Of a DNA stretch of 41,942 bases, positions 24,905-32,791 are shown one piece after another (within the stretch, counting starts at the first letter, position 1; the number at the start of each line of letters is the position of its first letter). This DNA is from Acidaminococcus sp. Lineage in GTDB: Bacteria; Bacillota; Negativicutes; Acidaminococcales; Acidaminococcaceae. The stretch covers positions 1 through 41,942 of the forward strand of contig DXYB01000014.1 in assembly GCA_019416065.1 (NCBI GenBank), given 5' to 3'. The notes under the pieces were generated by a model. It ran no database searches. It saw nothing but the letters and a program-made list of their open reading frames with translations, and had not been told where the DNA came from. Made by a program: the position numbers and the translations under genes.

Positions 24905-25168
24905 AATTTCATAAAAGCGGCGATGAAAAGAAGAGTATCTTCCTAGCCTGGCACAGAGAATTCCCGTGATGGTGAAAGGGAACGCAGGCAAAGAAGGGAA
25001 TATGGCCTTGGAGCTGGAACGCTGAAAGAAAGTAAGCGGTCCGGGTGTGCCCGTTACAGCACTGGAGTATCCGCCTTTAGGGCGTGTACTTAAGAAGAGG
25101 CCTGGCAAGCCAGGCGAAACCGGGTGGTACCACGATGCTTTCGTCCCAGTGGGGCGGAAGTTTTTTTG
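24905..25168 (+). promoter_or_regulatory. T-box riboswitch, probably methionine-specific
   Basis: The leader of metA carries the conserved T-box GGGTGGTACCACG at 25122-25134, which pairs with the CCA end of uncharged tRNA. Upstream lie stem I features (GATGAAAAGAAGAGTATC, then CAGAGAATTCCCGTGATGG with a GTGAAAGGG loop) and GGAACGCTGAAAG. An ATG at 25002-25004 in GGGAATATGGCC is the likely specifier for tRNA-Met. A 7-bp hairpin GCCTGGC-AA-GCCAGGC precedes the antiterminator. The terminator is CTTTCGTCCC/GGGGCGGAAG followed by seven T (25138-25167). Uncharged tRNA-Met should therefore allow read-through into metA. Confidence 0.92.
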
Positions 25169-25190
25169 TGCAGAAAAAGGAGCGTGCGCT

Positions 25191-26114
25191 ATGCCAATTA
25201 AAATTGACAAGCATCTGTCGGCTAAGGAAAAATTGCAGGCAGAAGGCATTATTACAATGGATAATGACCGGGCCCAGACGCAGGATATCCGGCCTTTAAA
25301 AATTTTGATTCTGAATCTAATGCCCCTAAAAAAGCCTACGGAACTGCAGCTGTTGCGCTTACTGGGAAATTCTCCTATTCAGCTGGAAATTGATTTTTGC
25401 CGCCCTGTAACTAGGCTCAGCAGCCATACGGACAATTCTTATTTGGAATCTACATACCTGGAGTTTTCGGATGTGAAGGAACGGTATTATGACGGGCTCA
25501 TTGTAACCGGGGCCCCGGTGGAAAAGATAGACTTTGAAGCCGTGGAATATTGGCCGGAAATTGTATCCTACTATGAATGGGCCAAAAGTCATGTGTTTTC
25601 TGTGCTAAATTACTGCTGGGGGGCGCAAGCGGGGCTCTATTATTATTACGGCGTTCCGAAAAAAATGTTTACGAAAAAACTTTGCGGCATCTATCCTTAT
25701 GGGCTTACGGTACAGCATCATCCCCTGCTTCGGGGATTTGATGACCGGTACTTTATCCCCCAGTCCCGCTTTACCAGTGTGGAAGATAGCGCTGTCGATG
25801 CCAATCCCCAGCTGCAGGTTTTATCCCGCAGTGTGGAAAACGGCATTAATATCTGTGCTACCAGAAACATGCGCCGGATTTTTGTCATGGGGCATTTTGA
25901 GTACGACCGGTATACCTTGCAGGAAGAATATATCCGGGATAAGAACAAAGGAGAAAATCCGGAACGGCCTAAATTTTATTATCCGGATAATGACCCCAGC
26001 CAGGAACCGTGCTTTAAATGGTGCAGCTATGCCCATTTGTTTTATGCCAACTGGGTGAATATGGTGTATCAGGAAACCCCGTATGACTTGCTGCAATTGG
26101 AACGGGAAGACTAA
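25191..26114 (+). CDS. metA: Homoserine O-acetyltransferase (MetA family)
   Basis: This 307-residue enzyme activates homoserine for methionine synthesis. The catalytic Cys142 lies in LNYCWGAQAG and the His/Glu pair in MGHFEYD. Residue 111 is glutamate (TGAPVE), the form known to select acetyl-CoA rather than succinyl-CoA (glycine in E. coli). I therefore predict O-acetylation despite the common MetA 'succinyltransferase' label. The ATG at 25191 has AAAGGAG upstream and directly follows a T-box leader that senses tRNA charging. Readings extending upstream would run through the riboswitch. tadA starts immediately after its stop. Confidence 0.94.
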   Translation: MPIKIDKHLSAKEKLQAEGIITMDNDRAQTQDIRPLKILILNLMPLKKPTELQLLRLLGNSPIQLEIDFCRPVTRLSSHTDNSYLESTYLEFSDVKERYYDGLIVTGAPVEKIDFEAVEYWPEIVSYYEWAKSHVFSVLNYCWGAQAGLYYYYGVPKKMFTKKLCGIYPYGLTVQHHPLLRGFDDRYFIPQSRFTSVEDSAVDANPQLQVLSRSVENGINICATRNMRRIFVMGHFEYDRYTLQEEYIRDKNKGENPERPKFYYPDNDPSQEPCFKWCSYAHLFYANWVNMVYQETPYDLLQLERED

Positions 26115-26609
26115 ATGGGAGCCTTAACAGATCCGCAGGATGCAGTTTTTATGGAGCTGGCGCTGCAGGAAGCTAAGCAAGCAGCAAAGGAAGGGGAGAT
26201 CCCTGTAGGAGCGGTTATTGTGCGTGAGGGTGAAATCATTGCTGCAGCACATAATCGCAGGGAACAGGACCAGGATGCTACGGCCCATGCGGAAATCCTG
26301 GCATTGCAGGCGGCTTGTAAAAAGCTAAACCGGTGGCGGCTTCCAGATTGTACCCTATATGTGACGCTGGAACCCTGTCCTATGTGTGCCGGGGCGCTAT
26401 GGAATGCCCGCATTGGTCGGATTGTTTATGGAGCATGGGATAGCACGGCAGGGGCCTGCGGTTCTTTGTTTAATATTCCCCAGCACCCCGCTTTGGCGCC
26501 ACATCCGGTCGTGACGGCGGGGGTAAAAGAAGCTGCCTGCAGAAAAATGTTACAGGATTTTTTACAAAAACGGCGCAAAGCGCTAAAGTCTGAAATCACG
26601 TTAGAATAA
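26115..26609 (+). CDS. tadA: tRNA-specific adenosine deaminase
   Basis: This 164-residue zinc enzyme converts the wobble adenosine of tRNA-Arg(ACG) to inosine. The zinc and catalytic motifs are HAEILAL and EPCPMCAGALWNARI. GAVIVREGEIIAAAHN and YGAWDSTAGACGSL are also typical. It begins at the base after the metA stop with GGAAG upstream, so it is probably cotranscribed with metA. A long hairpin with a T run follows it. Confidence 0.93.
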   Translation: MGALTDPQDAVFMELALQEAKQAAKEGEIPVGAVIVREGEIIAAAHNRREQDQDATAHAEILALQAACKKLNRWRLPDCTLYVTLEPCPMCAGALWNARIGRIVYGAWDSTAGACGSLFNIPQHPALAPHPVVTAGVKEAACRKMLQDFLQKRRKALKSEITLE

Positions 26610-26613
26610 CGAT

Positions 26614-26684
26614 AAGAGCATCCTAATTTCTTGGCTTTATGCCAATGCCTGTGATAGTCTAAGAAATTAGGATGCTCTTTTTTG
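26614..26684 (+). terminator. Long hairpin terminator after tadA
   Basis: A perfect 19-bp stem (AAGAGCATCCTAATTTCTT and its complement at 26661-26679) encloses a 28-base loop that itself holds TTGGC-TTTAT-GCCAA. A T run follows on the plus strand only. It is longer than typical terminators. Confidence 0.75.
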
Positions 26685-26750
26685 ATTTAACTTATAAAAC
26701 TTGTACGCCATATGCTCCTCACCCTTGGGGTGACAGCGTGCCGCTTTAAG

Positions 26751-28229
26751 TTAGCGTGTTTTAGGTTTTCCGGCTGCGGCGTAAAAAATGAACGCCAAAA
26801 ATAAAAATGCCAGGATAAACCATTTGTATAAGACTTCAGGGCCCTGCTTGCTAAACATGTCATAGTAGCCTTTGAGATAGATGGTGATAATGAGCAGCGG
26901 AAGTACATAGAGGAGATAGCCTTGCAAAGAGGAAGACAGGTTGCGTCCTTTTCCATCATTGGCTTCCGTTAGGAAATGCTGCCAGCCCCAGCCGTTTTTC
27001 TTGGTGCAAAACAGCACAAAGGCAAGACTCCCCAGGGGCAGGAGGTTATTGCTGACAATAAAATCTTCCAGATCCAGCACGGCAGAACCAGCGCCTAGGG
27101 GCTGAAAACCGCTCCACACATTGTATCCCAGTACGCAAGGAACACTTAGGGAAATCACCAGGAACCCATTAACCAGGACGCTCTTTTTCCGGCTCCAGCC
27201 ATAGAGATTCATGCCAAAGGCGATGATGTTTTCAAAAACGGCAATGACCGTGGATAGGGCTGCAAAAGAAAGGAAAATAAAGAACAACATACCCCAGAAT
27301 TGTCCCAGCGGCATTTTAACAAATAGATTGGGAATGGTAAGGAAAATCAAAGACGGGCCCGCATCCGGCTGAATCCCGTAGGCAAAGCAGGCAGGAATAA
27401 TGATAAAGCCGGCCATAAGGGCTACAAAGGTATCCAGTGCCGTAATAGTGGCAGCTTCCCCAAACAGGCTGCGGCCACGGGGCAAATAGGCCCCGAAAAT
27501 CAGCATGGCGCCCACGCCTATGGACAGGGTGAAAAAAGCCTGGCTCATGGCAGCGTAGATCACATTGCCCCAGCCGATGCGAAATAAAGAAGACCAGTTG
27601 GGCACCAGATAAAAGGAGATGCCTTTTTCTGCGCCTTCAAGAAACAGGGAATGGGCGGCTAGCACCATCATCAAAAGTAAGAGGGCTGTCATCATCCATT
27701 TGGTGATCCGTTCTACACCATTTTGGATGCCCAGGTAGCAGACTGCAAAGCCGATCAGACAGGTCAGCACCATCCAAAACAGCATGGTTGCAGGATTGCC
27801 CAGCATGGTGCCAAACGTGGCGGTAATCATTTGGGTGGAGGCACCTACAAAGGTGCCCGTCATATGGAGATAGCAATAGTACAGCATCCAGCCGGTTACG
27901 GTGGTGTAATACATCATGAGCATGAAGCAGCCTACAATGCTGATATATTTTAACCAGTGCCAACGAGTTCCTTTTGGTTCCAGAGCCTCAAAACTCTTAG
28001 CGGCGCTGCAGCGGCTGCCACGGCCGATGGCAAATTCGCAGACCATGACGGGGATGCCCATAATAAGCAGGAAGAGCAGGTAGATTAGGATAAAAGCGGC
28101 TCCGCCAAATTGGCCGCACAAATACGGAAATTTCCAGACATTGCCGATACCAATGGCACAGCCGGCACTGACTAGAATGAATCCCAGGCGGCTGCTGAAG
28201 GATTCGGTAGGGGATTTTTGTTGGGACAT
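26751..28229 (-). CDS. Sodium-dependent transporter, NSS (neurotransmitter:sodium symporter) family
   Basis: This 492-residue inner-membrane protein has about twelve hydrophobic helices and the LeuT fold. The first helix carries the Na and substrate site signature GCAIGIGNVWKFPYLCGQFGG (read as GCAIGIGNVWKFPY then LCGQFGG). Further matches are IGRG, YAAMSQAFFTLSIGVGAM and a SFAALSTVIAVFENI helix. Bacterial members usually import amino acids such as tryptophan, tyrosine or leucine with Na. The substrate here is not predictable. The ATG at 28229 follows GAGGTG. It is a single gene, convergent with tadA. Confidence 0.9.
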   Translation of the reverse strand: MSQQKSPTESFSSRLGFILVSAGCAIGIGNVWKFPYLCGQFGGAAFILIYLLFLLIMGIPVMVCEFAIGRGSRCSAAKSFEALEPKGTRWHWLKYISIVGCFMLMMYYTTVTGWMLYYCYLHMTGTFVGASTQMITATFGTMLGNPATMLFWMVLTCLIGFAVCYLGIQNGVERITKWMMTALLLLMMVLAAHSLFLEGAEKGISFYLVPNWSSLFRIGWGNVIYAAMSQAFFTLSIGVGAMLIFGAYLPRGRSLFGEAATITALDTFVALMAGFIIIPACFAYGIQPDAGPSLIFLTIPNLFVKMPLGQFWGMLFFIFLSFAALSTVIAVFENIIAFGMNLYGWSRKKSVLVNGFLVISLSVPCVLGYNVWSGFQPLGAGSAVLDLEDFIVSNNLLPLGSLAFVLFCTKKNGWGWQHFLTEANDGKGRNLSSSLQGYLLYVLPLLIITIYLKGYYDMFSKQGPEVLYKWFILAFLFLAFIFYAAAGKPKTR

Positions 28230-28327
28230 GGGGCACCTCACTTCTTTGCGTTACAAAACTATGCCTACTATTGTAACGTTTTTGTAACGAAGTTTCAAGA
28301 AGATTCTTTTTGGAGAAAGCAAATGTA

Positions 28328-28726
28328 TCAACGGGGACGGGATGGTTGAATCATGGGTGGTGGTGTGGCCTGGATTTTGGGGACTGGCATGGTACCAGGA
28401 AGGGGTGCACTCGGCTGCGTAGCAGGGGCTTTTTGTTTAGGCACGCTGCCAGGTGGTAAGGTGGGATTAGAGGGCATCACAGGCTGAGGGCGGGAACGTT
28501 TTTGTCCTTCTTTTCTTTGGAATCGCATATCCTGCTGCATAAGAATTTGATTTCGTTCTTCCCGGGCTTTGTTCGCCTGGCGTTTTTTATAAAGACGCAG
28601 GCCAAAGAACAGGCAGGCTAGTAGCAAAGCTATCAAAAACAGAGAAAATAGGCGCATGACAGGAGGGCGACGGTTGCTTGTGCCCTCCAGGTCACCCAGG
28701 AAAAAACGGCGTAAATGCGAATTCAT
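28328..28726 (-). CDS. Small membrane-anchored proline-rich protein, unknown function
   Basis: I do not recognise this 132-residue protein. It has a basic N terminus and one hydrophobic helix at about residues 25-45 (LFSLFLIALLLACLFFGLRLY). A charged stretch follows (KKRQANKAREERNQ), then a proline-rich tail (PTLPPGSVPKQKAPATQPS). This suggests a single-pass protein with an extended tail. The ATG has GGTGAG upstream. The divergent HAD gene shares its intergenic region. No partner is evident. Confidence 0.65.
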   Translation of the reverse strand: MNSHLRRFFLGDLEGTSNRRPPVMRLFSLFLIALLLACLFFGLRLYKKRQANKAREERNQILMQQDMRFQRKEGQKRSRPQPVMPSNPTLPPGSVPKQKAPATQPSAPLPGTMPVPKIQATPPPMIQPSRPR

Positions 28727-28799
28727 GGAAACTCACCTTCAATTTTTGTAATGCTCCTATTGTAACTTCCTTTTTTAAAAAGTACAATGGGGAAAGCTA

Positions 28800-28808
28800 T
28801 GGTATAAT
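28800..28808 (+). promoter_or_regulatory. Extended -10 promoter of the HAD gene
   Basis: TGGTATAAT is a perfect extended -10 element, about 38 bases before the start codon. No good -35 is seen, as is common with extended -10 promoters. Confidence 0.55.
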
Positions 28809-28845
28809 AGTTTCCATACGAGAACAAAGCAAAAAGGATGGAACC

Positions 28846-29610
28846 ATGAGAAAACGCTACTTTTTCTTTGATATTGATCAGACGCTTGGCCTTGGGATTA
28901 CCCAGGAAGTTCCGGAAAGTGCGCAGTATTGCCTGGAGCAGCTGCAAAAGCAAGGACATTTTGTGGCCATTGCCACTGGCCGCCTGCAATGTGATGGAGC
29001 ACGGTTTGCTGAAAAACATGGCATCCACTCCCTAGTGGCCGATGGGGGAAATAGCCTGACTGTGGAAGGAAAAATTCTGGAGATGGAGGGGCTTCCCCTG
29101 CAAAAGGCCAGGGCGCTCCTGGAGGAGGCAGAGACGCTCCATCGGCCCTGGTCCGTGGTACTGGATAATACCATGAATCGGTATACCCCCTATGCAAACT
29201 ATCCCCGTACCGATCCCCGGAATTATATGCGGACTGTGGTCAAGCCGCTTACTATCCATACGCTGGATCCCATCTATAAAATAATGTATGTAATAGGTAC
29301 ACCTGAAGAAAAGAAAATCAGTAGCCAGGGCTTAATCCAGTTGCCTTATATTGACGGGACAATTCTGGTAGAACCAGCAGATAAAGGGTTAGGCATTGAA
29401 AAGATGATGGCTCTTTTGCAAGCGGACCCGGCAGATGCGGTGGTTTTTGGCGATGGCTATAATGATATCACTATGTTCCGCAAACCCTTTTTTGCTATTG
29501 CTATGGGCAACGCACGGCAGGTGATTAAGGACCATGCGGATTATATCACTACCAACGTGGACGAAAATGGTATTTTGCATGCGTGCCAGCATTTTGGCTG
29601 GGTTAAATAA
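28846..29610 (+). CDS. HAD-superfamily hydrolase, Cof-type
   Basis: This 254-residue phosphatase of the Cof/YidA group probably acts on sugar phosphates or nucleotides in the cytoplasm. Motif I is FFFDIDQTL with the two catalytic aspartates, motif II is AIATGR, and motif IV is VVFGDGYNDITMF. The C2-type cap domain lies between. The ATG has AAAAAGGA upstream. The frame stays open further upstream, but that stretch overlaps the divergent gene and is not used. The substrate is unknown. Confidence 0.88.
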   Translation: MRKRYFFFDIDQTLGLGITQEVPESAQYCLEQLQKQGHFVAIATGRLQCDGARFAEKHGIHSLVADGGNSLTVEGKILEMEGLPLQKARALLEEAETLHRPWSVVLDNTMNRYTPYANYPRTDPRNYMRTVVKPLTIHTLDPIYKIMYVIGTPEEKKISSQGLIQLPYIDGTILVEPADKGLGIEKMMALLQADPADAVVFGDGYNDITMFRKPFFAIAMGNARQVIKDHADYITTNVDENGILHACQHFGWVK

Positions 29611-29625
29611 TTTTTGCTGTCTTTT

Positions 29626-29666
29626 TTGGAAAAATACTTGCTTTTTCCAAGAAAAAGACGTATTAT
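29626..29666 (+). promoter_or_regulatory. Promoter of tRNA-Gln overlapping a 9-bp inverted repeat
   Basis: TTGCTT (29638-29643) and TATTAT (29661-29666) are 17 bases apart. The -35 lies within an inverted repeat, TTGGAAAAA and TTTTTCCAA (29626-29650), that has no T run behind it and so is not a clear terminator for the HAD gene. Confidence 0.5.
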
Positions 29667-29703
29667 ATAAAAGTACTCTGTAAAAACAGTAGTACGTATC
29701 CAT

Positions 29704-29777
29704 TCCGGGATGGTGTAATGGTAGCACAGGAGATTCTGGATCTTCTAGTCTGGGTTCGAGCCCTAGTCCCGGAGCCA
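29704..29777 (+). tRNA. tRNA-Gln (anticodon CTG)
   Basis: The sequence folds as a cloverleaf. The acceptor stem is TCCGGGA/TCCCGGA, the D stem GTG/CAC, and the anticodon stem GGAGA/TCTTC with loop TTCTGGA, so the anticodon is CTG. The T stem is CTGGG/CCTAG with loop TTCGAGC. CCA is encoded. One G-T pair is present in both the anticodon and T stems. It would read CAG codons. Confidence 0.88.
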
Positions 29778-29790
29778 ATTAAATTCTATT

Positions 29791-29833
29791 TTCCTATTTT
29801 TACCCTATCGGGTTGAAATAGGAATTTTTTTTT
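29791..29833 (+). terminator. Terminator after tRNA-Gln
   Basis: TTCCTATTT pairs with AAATAGGAA, with an inner ACCC/GGGT pairing, and is followed by nine T. Confidence 0.88.
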
Positions 29834-29837
29834 ATCC

Positions 29838-29871
29838 CTTGTCAAATGTTGGGGAGGACCCCAATTTATCC
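29838..29871 (+). repeat. IS-end-like repeat, right copy
   Basis: This is the inverted counterpart of the sequence at 18-52. It lies just behind the tRNA-Gln terminator and before the cas genes. No transposase is next to it, so it looks like a solitary end or a small relic. Confidence 0.4.
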
Positions 29872-29982
29872 ACTTAACAGAATTTTACCGTATAAGCAAA
29901 TAAGATACGACTGCGAAAGCATTCAAAGTTACGGTATCCTATATACCAATTTACCAGAAATCTAGAAGGGCCTGAAAATATT

Positions 29983-29991
29983 TGGTATAAT
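29983..29991 (+). promoter_or_regulatory. Extended -10 promoter ahead of cas3
   Basis: TGGTATAAT lies about 47 bases before the cas3 start. The -35 region is poor. It may drive the whole cas operon, because all following genes overlap or are close together. An inverted ACCGTA/TACGGT pair is present farther upstream. Confidence 0.5.
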
Positions 29992-30037
29992 TATAACGTT
30001 GAAGGTTAGCGGCGAGTACAGGTAAAGGGTACCGGTT

Positions 30038-32791
30038 ATGGTCAAATTATCTAAAAAAACAAAGAACTTGTGGGGGAAAAAGTCCCTGCTAGAAGGGCAA
30101 GCCACCTGGCTTCCACTTTTGTCTCATTTGCTAGATACCAAAAACACGATATGTTGGCTCTTCCATCACTGGTTGTCCGATGGACAACGAAAAATGCTGT
30201 GTGGACACCTTTCTCCTGAGGCAATGGAACAACTAGTAATATTTTTGGGCGTCACCCATGACCTTGGCAAAGCGACCCCCGCGTTCCAAAATAAGCGATC
30301 CTATGTATATGGAGAATCTTTGGACGAAGCATTGTGGGAAAAACTTATTCAAGCTGGCTTTGCAGGAATGGGGCAGCTGGCTTTGCCCAATGCGAAACAT
30401 TCACCCCACAACCGGGCTGGGGAAGCAATCTTGGAATATGGTGGCCTGCACAAAACAGTAGGAGCCATTATTGGAGGACACCATGGTATTCCGGAAAGCC
30501 GGATTCCAAGGTCGCAGTTAACTGGATTTACCTCCAATTATTGGCAAACCCAGAACCCCTCTCCATTTCAGACTACCTGGAAAAATGTGCAACAAGAACT
30601 GATCATGTATGGGTTAGAACTGTCCGGGTATGCAAGATTATCGGATGTACCAGCTATTACGCAACCACAGGCTGTTTTGTTAACCGGATTGCTTATCATG
30701 GCGGATTGGATGGCTTCTAGTGAATATTTGAATGGGGATCCCAGGAAGCCCATGTTTCCTCTCATTCGGATGGACCAAACTTTTGACGAAATTGATAGTG
30801 AAAAAAGGTACCAAAGGGCTATTATGACTTGGCTGCAGGAAGATCTGTGGACACCGTCAAAAATATCCAATATACCCGAGCATTATAAAAAACGTTGGAA
30901 TTTTTTTCCGCGACCGGTACAGCAGCAAATGAGTGAAGCCATCCGGCAAGCCGAAGATCCGGGTATCATTATTATAGAAGCTCCCATGGGGATCGGAAAA
31001 ACAGAGATTGCCTTGACTGCCGCAGAGCAGCTAGCTTTTCAAAGCGGGAGAACGGGTCTTTATATGGGACTGCCGACACAAGCGACTAGCAATGCCATGT
31101 TTGATCGTGTCAAAGAGTGGATGCAAAAAATCGGAATCGAAGAGGGAAAAAACCTCTCTGTACGATTGATGCATGGCAAAGCCCAATTTAATCCCTCTTT
31201 TTCCGCTCTGCCAAAGGCGGAAAATATTGATCAGGACGAGGGCCAAGGAACTGTGACTGTGAATACCTGGTTCTCCGGGAAAAAGTCCGTACTGGAAGAA
31301 TTTACGGTGGGGACCATTGATCATTTGCTGCTTATGGGACTAAAGCAGCGGCATTTGTTTCTCAAGCATTTGGGCTTTAGCAATAAAGTGGTTATTATTG
31401 ATGAAGTGCATGCCTATGATGCATATATGTCTTCTTATCTTGATAAAGTCCTGGAATGGCTAGGCGCATACCACGTGCCCGTTATAATCTTGTCAGCTAC
31501 GCTGCCACAAGAACGTCGCAAGGCACTACTGCAGGCGTATTCTTTAGGGAAAAACGGGACGGAGGAATTTATGGCAGTTTCTGGATGGAAAACAAACCAA
31601 GCCTATCCCTTGCTAAGTATCCTGGATGGGGATACACTACAGCAGCTTTCAGATTTTCCTTCATTGCCATCCCAAAATGTCCAAGTTTTCCGGATAGAGG
31701 CGGATGAGCAGTACGTCATGGACACAGCGGTGAATACAATCACAAAGGGAGGCATTGCCGGTATCATTGTAAATACCGTAAAGCGGGCGCAAAAACTGGC
31801 TACCCTGGTGCCAGAGACAATTCCTGCGATTATTTTACATTCCGCTTTTTTAGCAACGGATAGGGCCAAACTAGAAAAAAAATTACAGGATCATATTGGC
31901 AAAGACGGAAAAAGACCCAAAAAATTAATTGTTATCGGGACGCAGGTGCTGGAGCAGTCCTTAGATATCGATTTTGATGTCCTATTTACGGATATTGCGC
32001 CTATGGATTTGCTTTTACAAAGGATTGGGCGGTTGCATCGACATAAAATAAACAGACCGAAAGCCTTAGCAACGCCTCAAGTTTATATTATGGGAGCCGA
32101 CCATTATGGAACTTACGGGGAAGCAAATGTAGCCATTTATGAAAAGTACTTTTTGATGAAAACGGATAGTCTTTTGAAAAATTCTATCAAAATTCCTGAC
32201 GCTATATCTCCTTTGGTCCAAAAAACATATGCACAGGATAGAGAGCTTGCTGCAGATATGCGCGCTGCGCTGGAGACTTGCAAGCGACACCGAGAGATGG
32301 CACAACAAAAAGCGAAAGGGTTTCAGATTGACAAGCCTCGGAATACCAGATCCATTCATGGGTGGCTGGACAGGGCACAACAAAATTTGGACCAGGATGA
32401 AGTGAAAGCCCAGGCCACGGTGCGGGATATTAAAGAAACGCTTGAAGTTATCTTACTGCAAAAAAACAAAGGTGATTACTTCTTGCTGGATGGAACAAAG
32501 GTCACAGATTTGGCACCTCTTGAAAAAGACCGAATGATTGCCCGACAGGTGATACGCTTACCAGCGGTGATTACTCCCGAATGGGAACTTGATGCGGCCA
32601 TTCATGAGCTGGAAAAAAGAACAAGAACTCAATTTAGGAACTGGCAAAACAGTGTCTGGCTAAAAGGGGAACTGGCCCTTGTCCTAGATGAACATAAAAA
32701 GACAAGTTTTCAGGGATGGCGGCTTCAATATTCTGATACAGTAGGTTTGTACTATGATAGGGAGGAAAAGGGTGGAGAAACAGCACTTTAA
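30038..32791 (+). CDS. cas3: CRISPR-associated nuclease-helicase Cas3 (type I-E)
   Basis: This 917-residue effector is recruited by Cascade to degrade target DNA. The N-terminal HD nuclease domain shows H74-D75 in THDLGKATPAFQ and GGHHGIPE. The superfamily 2 helicase follows: Walker A APMGIGKT at 315-322, the DEVH box at 455-458 (VVIIDEVHAYDAYM), ILSATLP, and QRIGRLHRH. All motifs are intact. It is the first gene of the operon, with a candidate extended -10 promoter upstream. It ends 20 bases inside cas8e. Confidence 0.95.
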   Translation: MVKLSKKTKNLWGKKSLLEGQATWLPLLSHLLDTKNTICWLFHHWLSDGQRKMLCGHLSPEAMEQLVIFLGVTHDLGKATPAFQNKRSYVYGESLDEALWEKLIQAGFAGMGQLALPNAKHSPHNRAGEAILEYGGLHKTVGAIIGGHHGIPESRIPRSQLTGFTSNYWQTQNPSPFQTTWKNVQQELIMYGLELSGYARLSDVPAITQPQAVLLTGLLIMADWMASSEYLNGDPRKPMFPLIRMDQTFDEIDSEKRYQRAIMTWLQEDLWTPSKISNIPEHYKKRWNFFPRPVQQQMSEAIRQAEDPGIIIIEAPMGIGKTEIALTAAEQLAFQSGRTGLYMGLPTQATSNAMFDRVKEWMQKIGIEEGKNLSVRLMHGKAQFNPSFSALPKAENIDQDEGQGTVTVNTWFSGKKSVLEEFTVGTIDHLLLMGLKQRHLFLKHLGFSNKVVIIDEVHAYDAYMSSYLDKVLEWLGAYHVPVIILSATLPQERRKALLQAYSLGKNGTEEFMAVSGWKTNQAYPLLSILDGDTLQQLSDFPSLPSQNVQVFRIEADEQYVMDTAVNTITKGGIAGIIVNTVKRAQKLATLVPETIPAIILHSAFLATDRAKLEKKLQDHIGKDGKRPKKLIVIGTQVLEQSLDIDFDVLFTDIAPMDLLLQRIGRLHRHKINRPKALATPQVYIMGADHYGTYGEANVAIYEKYFLMKTDSLLKNSIKIPDAISPLVQKTYAQDRELAADMRAALETCKRHREMAQQKAKGFQIDKPRNTRSIHGWLDRAQQNLDQDEVKAQATVRDIKETLEVILLQKNKGDYFLLDGTKVTDLAPLEKDRMIARQVIRLPAVITPEWELDAAIHELEKRTRTQFRNWQNSVWLKGELALVLDEHKKTSFQGWRLQYSDTVGLYYDREEKGGETAL

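Noticed and set aside
25047..25190. N-terminal extension of MetA
   Set aside because: This stretch is the 3' part of the T-box leader, including its terminator, so it is not coding.
29626..29650. Terminator for the HAD gene
   Set aside because: The inverted repeat lacks a following T run on the plus strand and overlaps the tRNA-Gln promoter. It was kept only as a dyad.
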